A stretch of 21,255 nt of DNA, from assembly GCF_043780375.1 (NCBI RefSeq), contig NZ_JAYWCU010000089.1, positions 1 to 21,255 on the forward strand. The letters are read 5' to 3'. The notes beneath the pieces are model-generated. The model worked only from the letters and a program-made list of their open reading frames with translations, searched no databases and was not told the origin of the DNA. Position 1 is the first letter of the stretch; the number at the start of each line of letters is the position of its first letter. Below, in pieces: positions 15,066 through 21,255 of the stretch. Origin of the DNA: Emticicia sp043780375 (GTDB lineage: Bacteria > Bacteroidota > Bacteroidia > Cytophagales > Spirosomataceae). Both the position numbers and the translations under genes were made by a program.

Positions 15066-15767
15066 TTAAAGTGATTCTGTTAGGATACTCGTGATATTAT
15101 TGATAATTGAGTTTATCTCCTTTACAGCTATTCCTTCTAATTTTAATTTTTCTTTCATTTCAGTCTGTGTTTTATTAGTTAACCAATCTGTTATGGTCGG
15201 AGTATATTTCATTCGATTAAGATTAAAAACTCGAATAAAAGCATCATAAGCCTTTAAATCATTTTTAAATTCTGTCCCTCCAGCTAATTTATCAAAATTA
15301 GGTATAAGTATTTGGCAAACTTCCACAAGGCTACTAATAGGATTATCATCTGAATAGCTTCCAATTTTAATAACTTTGGTACGTGGACTATTTATTCCGC
15401 TAAGAATTTTCTTTATTCTATTTCTGATGTATTCATCTAAACAAATATGAACTTCTTTTGAATAGGTTTCGTATTTCTTCTTTAATTTTGTTAAATCAAA
15501 ATCTTCAATCAAACCATCTGTTTCATATTCAACGATATTACGTATCAGACCTACTTCTTCATCTAATATCCTTTTAGGTACATTTGAAATATTCTTATAG
15601 CTTTCTTCAAGCCTACTTTTTATCATTGTTCCTTGTCTGTTGTATGTAACTCTATAATACAAGGAGAAATACGGTTCTTTACTACCCCACACACCAGTTA
15701 TTTCTTTAACTGGTTTTAGGTTTTCGTTTAGAAAAGGGGCGATAGTAAGAGTTCGTTTTTTAGCCAT
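15066..15767 (-). CDS. Unrecognised 233-residue protein next to the tRNA junction
   Basis: I do not recognise this protein. The start is taken as ATG 15765-15767 (MAKKRTLTIAPFLNENLKPV) because a strong promoter lies directly before it. The N-terminal 55 residues include YFSLYYRVTYNRQGTMIKSR, which has the flavour of the arm-binding part of Bacteroidota integrases, but the R...HxxR...Y residues of a tyrosine recombinase are absent, as is a serine recombinase core. The remainder is helical and charged (TKLKKKYETYSKEVHICLDE). It is the first gene inside the tRNA junction, the place where an integrase usually sits, so it may be an accessory protein of the element or a heavily diverged or truncated relative. 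Confidence 0.7.
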   Translation of the reverse strand: MAKKRTLTIAPFLNENLKPVKEITGVWGSKEPYFSLYYRVTYNRQGTMIKSRLEESYKNISNVPKRILDEEVGLIRNIVEYETDGLIEDFDLTKLKKKYETYSKEVHICLDEYIRNRIKKILSGINSPRTKVIKIGSYSDDNPISSLVEVCQILIPNFDKLAGGTEFKNDLKAYDAFIRVFNLNRMKYTPTITDWLTNKTQTEMKEKLKLEGIAVKEINSIINNITSILTESL

Positions 15768-15774
15768 AACACCA

Positions 15775-15806
15775 CAAATGTAATTATTGTTGATATATAA
15801 CGCAAA
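15775..15806 (-). promoter_or_regulatory. Promoter of the mobile-element operon
   Basis: On the minus strand TTTG (15803-15806), exactly 20 bases, then TACATTTG (15775-15782) match both parts of the Bacteroidota sigma consensus. The -7 element ends only about eight bases before the ATG at 15767, so the leader must be very short. Confidence 0.65.
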
Positions 15807-15899
15807 TAAAACAACAATTATTTTCAAAAGAATCTATAAATATACAAAATGGAAAAAAATACAGAAAAGATGGGGTTTTGGGGTAGTGATAGCAGAAAC

Positions 15900-15920
15900 G
15901 TTTACACCATGTTTACACCA
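15900..15920. repeat. Two direct repeats GTTTACACCA, 11-bp period
   Basis: The 10-mer occurs at 15900-15909 and 15911-15920, about 70 bases from the 3' end of the tRNA gene. This is where recombinase arm or accessory sites would be expected at an element end. No third copy is seen nearby. Confidence 0.4.
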
Positions 15921-15950
15921 AGAAAAAGCAGTAATATGAAAAAAAACAAA

Positions 15951-15984
15951 AAAGCCTTGATAATTCATTGATTATCAAGGCTTT
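15951..15984 (-). terminator. Intrinsic terminator of tRNA-Val
   Basis: A perfect 14-bp stem (15951-15964 with 15971-15984, arms AAAGCCTTGATAAT and its complement) has a 6-base loop. Read on the minus strand it follows the tRNA by five bases and is itself followed by a long T-rich tract, so it fits termination of the tRNA transcript. Confidence 0.8.
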
Positions 15985-15989
15985 ATACT

Positions 15990-16067
15990 TGGTGGGAATT
16001 ACTGGGTTCGAACCAGTGACCCTCTGCTTGTAAGGCAGATGCTCTGAACCAGCTGAGCTAAACTCCC
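15990..16067 (-). tRNA. tRNA-Val (anticodon UAC)
   Basis: The minus strand folds into a full cloverleaf of 78 bases including an encoded CCA. The acceptor stem is GGGAGTT with AATTCCC, the D-arm GCTC/GAGC, the anticodon stem TCTGC/GCAGA around CTTACAA (anticodon TAC, reading GUA), and the T-arm ACTGG-TTCGAAC-CCAGT. Mobile genes lie on its 3' side and housekeeping genes on its 5' side, so its 3' end is the probable attachment site for the island. The second attachment copy was not found in the window. Confidence 0.97.
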
Positions 16068-16100
16068 TTATTATTTGTTTTCCCTTTGTATTTGGGATTG

Positions 16101-16132
16101 CAAAGATGCACGTCTGTTTTTTTATTTCCAAA
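16101..16132 (-). promoter_or_regulatory. Probable promoter of tRNA-Val
   Basis: On the minus strand TTTG (16129-16132), 20 bases, then CATCTTTG (16101-16108) match the Bacteroidota promoter with one mismatch in the -7 element. It lies 34 bases before the mature 5' end. Confidence 0.45.
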
Positions 16133-16216
16133 TATTGACCTAAAAAAATAAACAAATCTGCAAAATTCTTCTTTAAATCATATCTTTCATTTGTTTGATA
16201 CAATCTAATAGCCTTT

Positions 16217-16277
16217 TTTTGACATACAAAAAATCAAAGTTGTCAAAAAAGTATTTATTCCTGTCAAAATATTTTTG
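16217..16277 (+). promoter_or_regulatory. uxuA upstream region: -7 element with TGTCAAAA sites
   Basis: TATTTTTG at 16270-16277 matches the -7 consensus TAnnTTTG, 55 bases before uxuA. Three copies of one octamer surround it: TTTTGACA at 16217-16224 (inverted), and TGTCAAAA at 16241-16248 and 16262-16269 (direct, 21 bases apart, the last touching the -7 element). This is the layout of a repressor or activator operator, perhaps responding to sugar acids. Confidence 0.4.
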
Positions 16278-16331
16278 GAGTGGTAGTTAGTAAATCCTAA
16301 TTTTGTGAATCATTTATTCAACCTCTATTTT

Positions 16332-17522
16332 ATGGCTCTCGAACAAACTTGGCGTTGGTTTGGCCCAAATGACCCTGTTAGCTTGTCAGATGTGCGACAA
16401 GCTGGGGCAACTGGCGTAGTTTCTGCACTTCATCAAATTCCAAACGGACAAATTTGGACAAAAGCAGCTATTTTAGATCGAAAAGCCATTATTGAAAAAG
16501 CTGGTCTCGTGTGGTCGGTAGTTGAGAGTGTACCCGTACATGAAGACATCAAAAAGGCTTCTGGCAATTATAAGCAATACATCGAAAACTATAAAGAGAG
16601 TTTGGTCAACTTGGCAGCCTCGGGCATTGATACTGTTTGCTATAATTTTATGCCCATTTTGGACTGGACTCGTACCGATTTAGATTTTGAATTAGCCGAT
16701 GGTTCAAAGGCATTACGCTTTGATATGACCGAATTCTGTGCCTTTGAAATATATATTTTGAAAAGACCCAATGCCGAAAAGTCATATCCTGAAACAATCC
16801 TTGAAAAAGCCAAAGTTTGGTTCGAGAAAGCATCAGAGGATGATCTAAAGCGTCTGACTAAAAATATTATTGCAGGTTTGCCAGGAAGTGAGGAAAGTTT
16901 TACGATTGAAGCTTTTCGCGAAACATTGGATACTTATAAGTACATTGGGGATAAAGAATTACGACAAAATCTTTATTCATTCTTGAAAGAAATTACACCT
17001 GTCGCCGAAAATGCTGGTATTTTGTTGGCCATTCACCCCGACGACCCACCTTTTCCAATTTTGGGTTTACCAAGAGTTGTAAGCACCGAAACAGATGCAA
17101 AACTACTGCTCGAAGCTGCCGAAAGTAAGTACAACGGACTTTGTTTCTGCACAGGAAGCTATGGAGTAAGAGCAGATAATGATTTGGTTGGAATGATAAA
17201 AAGACTTGGCGATAGAATAAATTTCATACATTTACGTGCGACCAAACGAGATGCCGAAGGGAATTTCCATGAAGCTGACCATTTAGATGGTGATGTAGAT
17301 ATGTATGGCGTAATGCACGCCCTTGTTTTGGAGCAACAAAGAAGAGAAAAAGAAGGTAGAAATGATTTTAGATTACCTTTCCGCCCAGACCACGGACATA
17401 AAATGCTTGACGATTTGAATGCAACCAAACGCACAAACCCTGGCTATACAGCCATCGGTCGTTTGCGTGGTTTGGCAGAGTTGCGAGGTTTAGAATTAGG
17501 AATCACGAGGTCTTTATTATAG
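16332..17522 (+). CDS. uxuA: Mannonate dehydratase
   Basis: The 396-residue enzyme dehydrates D-mannonate to 2-keto-3-deoxy-D-gluconate in hexuronate breakdown. Family signatures are the start MALEQTWRWFGPNDPVSLSD, the block VCYNFMPILDWTRTDL, AIHPDDPPFPILGLPR, CFCTGSYGVRADNDL, FIHLRATKR and the closing RPDHGHKMLDD, which carry the metal ligands and sugar-contact residues of the TIM-barrel family. ATG 16332 is chosen because it matches the family N-terminus; an ATG nine codons earlier is less likely. Length is normal. It begins a three-gene plus-strand cluster with kdgK and kdgA, which take its product further. UxaC and UxuB, which would supply mannonate from glucuronate, are not in the window. 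Confidence 0.96.
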   Translation: MALEQTWRWFGPNDPVSLSDVRQAGATGVVSALHQIPNGQIWTKAAILDRKAIIEKAGLVWSVVESVPVHEDIKKASGNYKQYIENYKESLVNLAASGIDTVCYNFMPILDWTRTDLDFELADGSKALRFDMTEFCAFEIYILKRPNAEKSYPETILEKAKVWFEKASEDDLKRLTKNIIAGLPGSEESFTIEAFRETLDTYKYIGDKELRQNLYSFLKEITPVAENAGILLAIHPDDPPFPILGLPRVVSTETDAKLLLEAAESKYNGLCFCTGSYGVRADNDLVGMIKRLGDRINFIHLRATKRDAEGNFHEADHLDGDVDMYGVMHALVLEQQRREKEGRNDFRLPFRPDHGHKMLDDLNATKRTNPGYTAIGRLRGLAELRGLELGITRSLL

Positions 17523-17551
17523 TTTTTTGGGTGTGAGTTTGAATAATATTA

Positions 17552-17603
17552 ACATTCACTCATTCAAAACGGGCGGCGTTCCGCATCATTACATTCACTC
17601 ATT
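17552..17603. repeat. Direct repeat flanking a small GC hairpin between uxuA and kdgK
   Basis: ACATTCACTCATT occurs at 17552-17564 and 17591-17603. Between the copies lies GCGG-CGTT-CCGC (17573-17584), a 4-bp stem with a tetraloop. It looks like a dispersed intergenic element rather than an operator. Confidence 0.4.
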
Positions 17604-17609
17604 AAATTT

Positions 17610-18617
17610 ATGCCAAAAATAGTAACTTTCGGTGAGGTGCTTCTTCGCCTTTCAACACCCAATTTTCAGAAAATTGAACAAGCTACTTCGTTCAATGCCA
17701 CTTTCGGCGGAACAGAGATGAATGTTGGAGCGTCATTGGTCAAATTTGGATTTGAGGCTTCTCATGTAACAACTTTCCCAAATAATATGATGGGCCTGAA
17801 AGCGAAGGCTTTTCTACGACAATTAGACGTTGATACATCGCACGTTATACTTGAGGGCGAGCGTATAGGTGTTTTTTTCTTAGAAACAGGTGCTGTTATG
17901 CGTGCAAGTCAGATTGTTTATGACCGTGCCGATTCGTCTTTTGCGAATATAAATCCTGACTTATTTGATTGGGAGGAAATCTTGGCTGAAGCCGATTGGT
18001 TTCATTGGTGCGGTATAACTCCCGCCATTTCGGAAGGAGCGGCAAAGGCTTGTTTAGATGCCGTGAAAACTGCCAAAAAATTAGGAATAACGGTTTCGTC
18101 AGATATTTATTACCGCAGTAATTTGTGGAAATATGGTAAAACTCCACAAGATATTTTACCAGAATTAGCTTCTTACTCTGATATTATTTTGGCAAGCAGA
18201 AAGAACATAGAAGAGATTTTTGGACTAAAAGTAACAACCGAAAAAGGAAAGTTTGTGGAGGCTTGTAAATTATTGATGGAGAACTATCCAACGGTTAAAA
18301 AAATTATTGATACCGAACGAATTCAAGTAAGTGCTTCGCATAATCAATACAGTGCCAAAATGTGGGATGGTGAAGAATTATTAGAAACTGATTTTCAAGA
18401 TATTACACATATTGTGGATAGAATCGGAACTGGCGATGCTTTTTTGGGAGGCTTTATTTACGGACAAGTCATTTTGCAAGATGATTTAAAATCTTTGCAA
18501 TTTGGTGCAGCCGCAGCAGCCCTAAAGCACACCATTGAAGGAGACCAAAACTTGGTAACGGTGTCAGAAGTTGAAGCCGTAATGAGTGGCGACAAGTCTG
18601 GAAGATTGAGAAGATAA
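17610..18617 (+). CDS. kdgK: 2-keto-3-deoxygluconate kinase (PfkB family)
   Basis: The 335-residue sugar kinase phosphorylates KDG to KDPG with ATP. PfkB landmarks are the N-terminal substrate loop FGGTEMNVGASL at 32-43 and the C-terminal signature DRIGTGDAFLGGFIYG at 270-285, with Asp276 as the expected catalytic base. YYRSNLW at 167-173, after a strand, fits the KDG-binding part of this subgroup. It stands between uxuA and kdgA, the steps before and after it, so the specificity is well supported by context. It is probably cotranscribed with uxuA, across an 87-base spacer with a short repeat. Start ATG 17610 gives the normal N-terminus MPKIVTFGEVLLRLS. Confidence 0.94.
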   Translation: MPKIVTFGEVLLRLSTPNFQKIEQATSFNATFGGTEMNVGASLVKFGFEASHVTTFPNNMMGLKAKAFLRQLDVDTSHVILEGERIGVFFLETGAVMRASQIVYDRADSSFANINPDLFDWEEILAEADWFHWCGITPAISEGAAKACLDAVKTAKKLGITVSSDIYYRSNLWKYGKTPQDILPELASYSDIILASRKNIEEIFGLKVTTEKGKFVEACKLLMENYPTVKKIIDTERIQVSASHNQYSAKMWDGEELLETDFQDITHIVDRIGTGDAFLGGFIYGQVILQDDLKSLQFGAAAAALKHTIEGDQNLVTVSEVEAVMSGDKSGRLRR

Positions 18618-18628
18618 ATAAAAATTGC

Positions 18629-18713
18629 GATTTACGAGGTACGAATTACGAGCGGTTCGCCGCTGAGATTGCGAGTTTTAAACCGTGAGATTGTTATTCG
18701 TACCTCGTAAATC
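18629..18713. repeat. Long inverted repeat between kdgK and kdgA
   Basis: GATTTACGAGGTACGAAT (18629-18646) pairs perfectly with 18696-18713 over 18 bp. Inside the loop is a second hairpin, AGCGG-TTCG-CCGCT (18651-18664), with a stable UUCG tetraloop. It would fold in the mRNA 11 bases after the kdgK stop and could protect kdgK mRNA or attenuate kdgA. It also resembles dispersed 'TTACGA' repeats seen between genes in Bacteroidota. Confidence 0.7.
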
Positions 18714-18736
18714 TGAAATCGTAAATTCTAATAACA

Positions 18737-19405
18737 ATGGCAAATTTTGATAACAACACAACTTTAGCACAAGTTTCGGCAACGGGTTTAGTACCACTTT
18801 TTACGCACAATGATTTAGATATATGCTTGGGCGTTTTACGAGCTTGTTATGAAGCGGGCGTAAGGGTTTTTGAGTTTACAAATCGTACCGAAAACTCTTT
18901 CAAGAACTTTGCCGAACTCGTCAAAATTGCAGAGGTAGAAATGCCAGAAATGATTTTAGGAATCGGAACAATTTACGATGCTGCCACTGCCGAAAAGTTT
19001 ATTGAGGTTGGAACAAACTTCATCGTAGCTCCCGTAATGAACCCAGAAGTTGGTAAAGTATGTCAAGCCGCTGGTATTCCTTGGATGCCCGGTGTAATGA
19101 CAGTTACCGAAATCTACAATGCTCGTGTAGCAGGTGCCGAATTTATCAAGATATTTCCAGGGGAAGTTTTGGGTGCAGCTTTTGTTAAAGCAATAAAAGC
19201 TCCAATGCCCGATGTAAAAATTATGGTAACAGGTGGCGTTTCACCAACTTTAGAGAGTTTGAAAAGTTGGTTTGATGCAGGAACAACCGCAGTAGGAATT
19301 GGCTCGCAATTAGTGCCAAAAGATGTTTTAGCAACAAAAGATTTTGCTAAAGTAACAGAAATTGTTGCTAAGGCGTTGGCTATTATTCAAGATTTGAAAT
19401 CGTGA
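18737..19405 (+). CDS. kdgA: KDPG aldolase (2-dehydro-3-deoxyphosphogluconate aldolase)
   Basis: The 222-residue class I aldolase splits KDPG into pyruvate and glyceraldehyde-3-phosphate. Lys138 in GAEFIKIFPGEVLG is the predicted Schiff-base lysine, and Glu46 in VRVFEFTNRTENS is the conserved acid. GIGTIYDAATAEKFIE and KIMVTGGVSPTLES supply further barrel and phosphate-binding motifs. It completes the mannonate-to-pyruvate route begun by uxuA and kdgK. The same enzyme is also called eda in Entner-Doudoroff naming. It starts at ATG 18737 after a 119-base spacer that holds the long inverted repeat. It ends before a shared terminator with fabI. Confidence 0.95.
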   Translation: MANFDNNTTLAQVSATGLVPLFTHNDLDICLGVLRACYEAGVRVFEFTNRTENSFKNFAELVKIAEVEMPEMILGIGTIYDAATAEKFIEVGTNFIVAPVMNPEVGKVCQAAGIPWMPGVMTVTEIYNARVAGAEFIKIFPGEVLGAAFVKAIKAPMPDVKIMVTGGVSPTLESLKSWFDAGTTAVGIGSQLVPKDVLATKDFAKVTEIVAKALAIIQDLKS

Positions 19406-19494
19406 AGGGTCTATAAATTAATGGATAAGTCGGTGTTTTACCCTAAAAGTAGGTTTCTCCTTTCTTAAAAAACAGTGATATGGGCTTAGAACAA

Positions 19495-19526
19495 AACAAG
19501 TTTCAAAGGTATCTTTGAAACTTGTT
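19495..19526. terminator. Terminator between convergent kdgA and fabI
   Basis: A perfect 14-bp stem (AACAAGTTTCAAAG at 19495-19508 with 19513-19526) has a 4-base loop and is followed on the plus strand by CGTTTTTA. It best serves kdgA but could also stop fabI transcripts. Confidence 0.75.
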
Positions 19527-19560
19527 CGTTTTTACAATCACTATTTCTAAAAGTGGTTGC

Positions 19561-20373
19561 TTATTTATCCATCAAAGCCATTACATCTTCCGAAATACCA
19601 GTATTTGAGAATCCCCCATCATGGAAAAGGTTTTGCATCGTTACCATGCGAGTGAGGTCTGAGAAAAGCGTAATACAATAATCTGCACAAGATTCTGCGG
19701 AGGCATTGCCCAAAGGAGCAATTTTATCGGCAAAGCCATAAAATTTATCAAAACCACCAATGCCCGAACCAGCCGAGGTTTCAGTGGGTGATTGAGAAAC
19801 AGTATTTACACGCACTTTTTTCAATTTTCCATAACGATAGCCATAACTACGAGCAATTGATTCCAACATTGCTTTTGCTTCTGCCATATCGGTATAAAAA
19901 GGAAAAGTACGTTGAGCAGCCATATAAGTTAAAGCAACTACCGACCCCCATTCGTTGATTGCATCCATTTTTTCGGCAACTTGCAAAAATCTATGAAACG
20001 ATAATGCCGAAATATCCAGACTTTTCATGTACCAATCATAGTTCAAATCTCCATAAGGGCGACCTTTGCGAATATTTGGTGACATACCGATTGAATGAAG
20101 CACGAAATCAACTTTTCCGCCCAAAGCTTCCATTGATTTAATATAAAGATTTTCGATTTCTTCAGTAGATGTTGCATCAGCTGGAATAATTTGAGCTTCA
20201 CAAATCTCAGCTAATTTATTAATTTCGCCCATACGCATCGCAATTGGAGCGTTTGTCAAAACGATTTTTGCACCCTCTTCTTTGGCTTTCAAAGCCACTT
20301 TCCAAGCGATTGATTTCTCATTTAACGCACCAGAAATGATGCCTGTTTTACCTTTAAGTAGTCCGTATGCCAT
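19561..20373 (-). CDS. fabI: Enoyl-[acyl-carrier-protein] reductase
   Basis: The 270-residue short-chain dehydrogenase-like enzyme reduces enoyl-ACP with NAD(P)H in the last step of each fatty acid elongation round. The divergent cofactor-binding start is GIISGALNEKSIAWKVA at 11-27, the family's variant of the glycine-rich loop. Active-site Tyr160 and Lys167 fit the FabI Y-x6-K spacing (FYTDMAEAK), with the additional conserved Tyr150. SGIGGFDKFYGFADKIAPLG covers the substrate-loop region. Length is normal. It is on the minus strand, convergent with kdgA and divergent from a TonB-dependent receptor, so it is probably a single-gene unit with its own promoter at about 20449-20456. Confidence 0.95.
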   Translation of the reverse strand: MAYGLLKGKTGIISGALNEKSIAWKVALKAKEEGAKIVLTNAPIAMRMGEINKLAEICEAQIIPADATSTEEIENLYIKSMEALGGKVDFVLHSIGMSPNIRKGRPYGDLNYDWYMKSLDISALSFHRFLQVAEKMDAINEWGSVVALTYMAAQRTFPFYTDMAEAKAMLESIARSYGYRYGKLKKVRVNTVSQSPTETSAGSGIGGFDKFYGFADKIAPLGNASAESCADYCITLFSDLTRMVTMQNLFHDGGFSNTGISEDVMALMDK

Positions 20374-20448
20374 TGAATTTTTGTTTTACGTTTAAGAATT
20401 ACGAGTAATAAGTGTATTCTTGTATGCTAACATTTCTATTTATAGCTT

Positions 20449-20456
20449 CAAAGGTA
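20449..20456 (-). promoter_or_regulatory. -7 element of the fabI promoter
   Basis: TACCTTTG on the minus strand is a perfect match to TAnnTTTG, about 75 bases before the fabI ATG. The region 20 bases further upstream is T-rich but lacks a clear TTTG, so only half the consensus is seen. Confidence 0.45.
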
Positions 20457-20626
20457 GTTATTTTCTAAAAAATAAAAAACCGCTCTTTTTATTACTTCTT
20501 GTTTTCAAAAACAAAACCTTTCGTCTTAACTTCTACGCAAGTCGTCTAATCTATTTTGATTTAAGAAATTATTATTTGTAATTTTGAATATATACTTTCA
20601 CCTATAACACACAATTAGCCTATCTT

Positions 20627-21255
20627 ATGAAAACTATTCTACTTGGTTTTCTACTCCTTTGTATTTCTTTTAATAGTATTGCCCAATACAAATTTACTTT
20701 GTCGGGAACGGTTACAGATATAATTTCTGGGCAAACTTTGCAAGGAGCAGGAGTGTTTTTTTCGGGTTTGACAGGTGGCACGCAAACCGATAGTGTAGGA
20801 AGTTTTTCAGCAAGACTACCCAAGGGAAGATATACTGTTACGGTGCGTTCGTTAGGTTATAAAGTCGAAACTTTTAATGTTGATTTGTCTCAAAATGTTT
20901 CAAAATCAGTACAACTTTCTATGCGTGTGGGTGAGCTTGCTGAGGTTGAAATAAAAACGACTAAAGAAGACCGAAATATCAAAGAAACACAAATGGGTGT
21001 TGTAAAACTTGAAATGAAAAATCTCAAGAAAATTCCAGTAGTATTTGGCGAATCTGACATCATAAAAGCCCTCACTTTGCAACCTGGCATCACGACAGTC
21101 GGCGAAGGGGCGGGTGGCTTCAATGTGCGTGGTGGGCGAGTTGACCAAAACTTAGTATTGCTCGACGGAATGCCAATCTATAATACTTCTCATCTTCTGG
21201 GTTTTTTGAGTAGTATTAATTCTGATGCTTTGGCTGGCGTTTCTTTATATAAAGC
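20627..21255 (+). CDS. TonB-dependent outer-membrane receptor, N-terminal part
   Basis: From ATG 20627 the frame is open for 209 codons to the window edge. A signal peptide is clear (MKTILLGFLLLCISFNSIAQ, cleavage probably after the alanine-glutamine end). A carboxypeptidase-regulatory-like domain follows at about residues 25-105 (SGTVTDIISGQTLQGAGVFF, later SLGYKVETFNVDLS), and then the start of the plug domain: IIKALTLQPGI, GAGGFNVRGGRVDQNLVLLD and GMPIYNTSHLLGF. This order is that of Bacteroidota TonB-dependent transporters. The substrate cannot be told, because most of the barrel lies beyond the window. It diverges from fabI. Confidence 0.9.
   Translation, partial: MKTILLGFLLLCISFNSIAQYKFTLSGTVTDIISGQTLQGAGVFFSGLTGGTQTDSVGSFSARLPKGRYTVTVRSLGYKVETFNVDLSQNVSKSVQLSMRVGELAEVEIKTTKEDRNIKETQMGVVKLEMKNLKKIPVVFGESDIIKALTLQPGITTVGEGAGGFNVRGGRVDQNLVLLDGMPIYNTSHLLGFLSSINSDALAGVSLYK

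Noticed and set aside
1..15989. A second copy of the tRNA-Val 3' end marking the other end of the island
   Set aside because: I looked for the 3' tRNA sequence GGTTCGAACC with its flanks and found no other copy in the window; the far end must lie outside.
15913..16203. 96-codon minus-strand frame
   Set aside because: It runs through the tRNA-Val gene and its terminator and has no protein features.

Overview
The window looks like a Bacteroidota chromosome, probably Cytophagales. The signs are AT-rich DNA, starts without Shine-Dalgarno sequences, promoters of the TTTG/TAnnTTTG type, a SusC-style TonB-dependent receptor with a carboxypeptidase-regulatory-like N-terminal domain, and a DUF3987 plus Toprim-like primase pair typical of Bacteroidota mobile elements. 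The genus cannot be fixed from the sequence alone.

From base 1 to about 15989 the DNA has the character of an integrated genomic island abutting the 3' end of a tRNA-Val(UAC) gene. From left to right it holds: the 5' end of a transposase gene; a small zinc-ribbon/membrane protein; a 351-base gene-free structured stretch; a PIN-domain-like gene broken by a single-base frameshift; a serine recombinase; a 21-codon remnant of a second serine resolvase; and a strong bidirectional terminator. Next comes a type I restriction-modification operon (hsdM, hsdS, hsdR and a YgjP-like metallopeptidase, all overlapping or nearly so). In hsdM, codon 33 is an in-frame TAA, with an ATG nine bases further on. 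After the operon lies a small CRISPR array (four identical 37-base repeats, three spacers) with no cas genes in view. Then comes a minus-strand mobile-element operon: an unknown 233-residue protein, an excisionase-like HTH protein, a DUF3987 ATPase, a Toprim-like primase, a zinc-ribbon protein and a membrane protein. No tyrosine integrase lies between this operon and the tRNA, so the element is either decayed or split, or its recombinase is elsewhere.

Right of the tRNA (16068 onward) the content is ordinary chromosomal metabolism. uxuA, kdgK and kdgA convert D-mannonate through 2-keto-3-deoxygluconate and KDPG to pyruvate and glyceraldehyde-3-phosphate. A convergent terminator separates them from fabI (enoyl-ACP reductase, minus strand). 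The window ends inside a TonB-dependent receptor gene that diverges from fabI.

The observations most worth following are the stop codon in hsdM, the orphan CRISPR array inside the island, an inverted set of 9-bp iteron-like repeats between the DUF3987 and primase genes, and the integrase-less tRNA junction with its unrecognised first gene. I did not find a convincing wholly new multi-gene system. The defence functions present are of known kinds, and two are visibly damaged.
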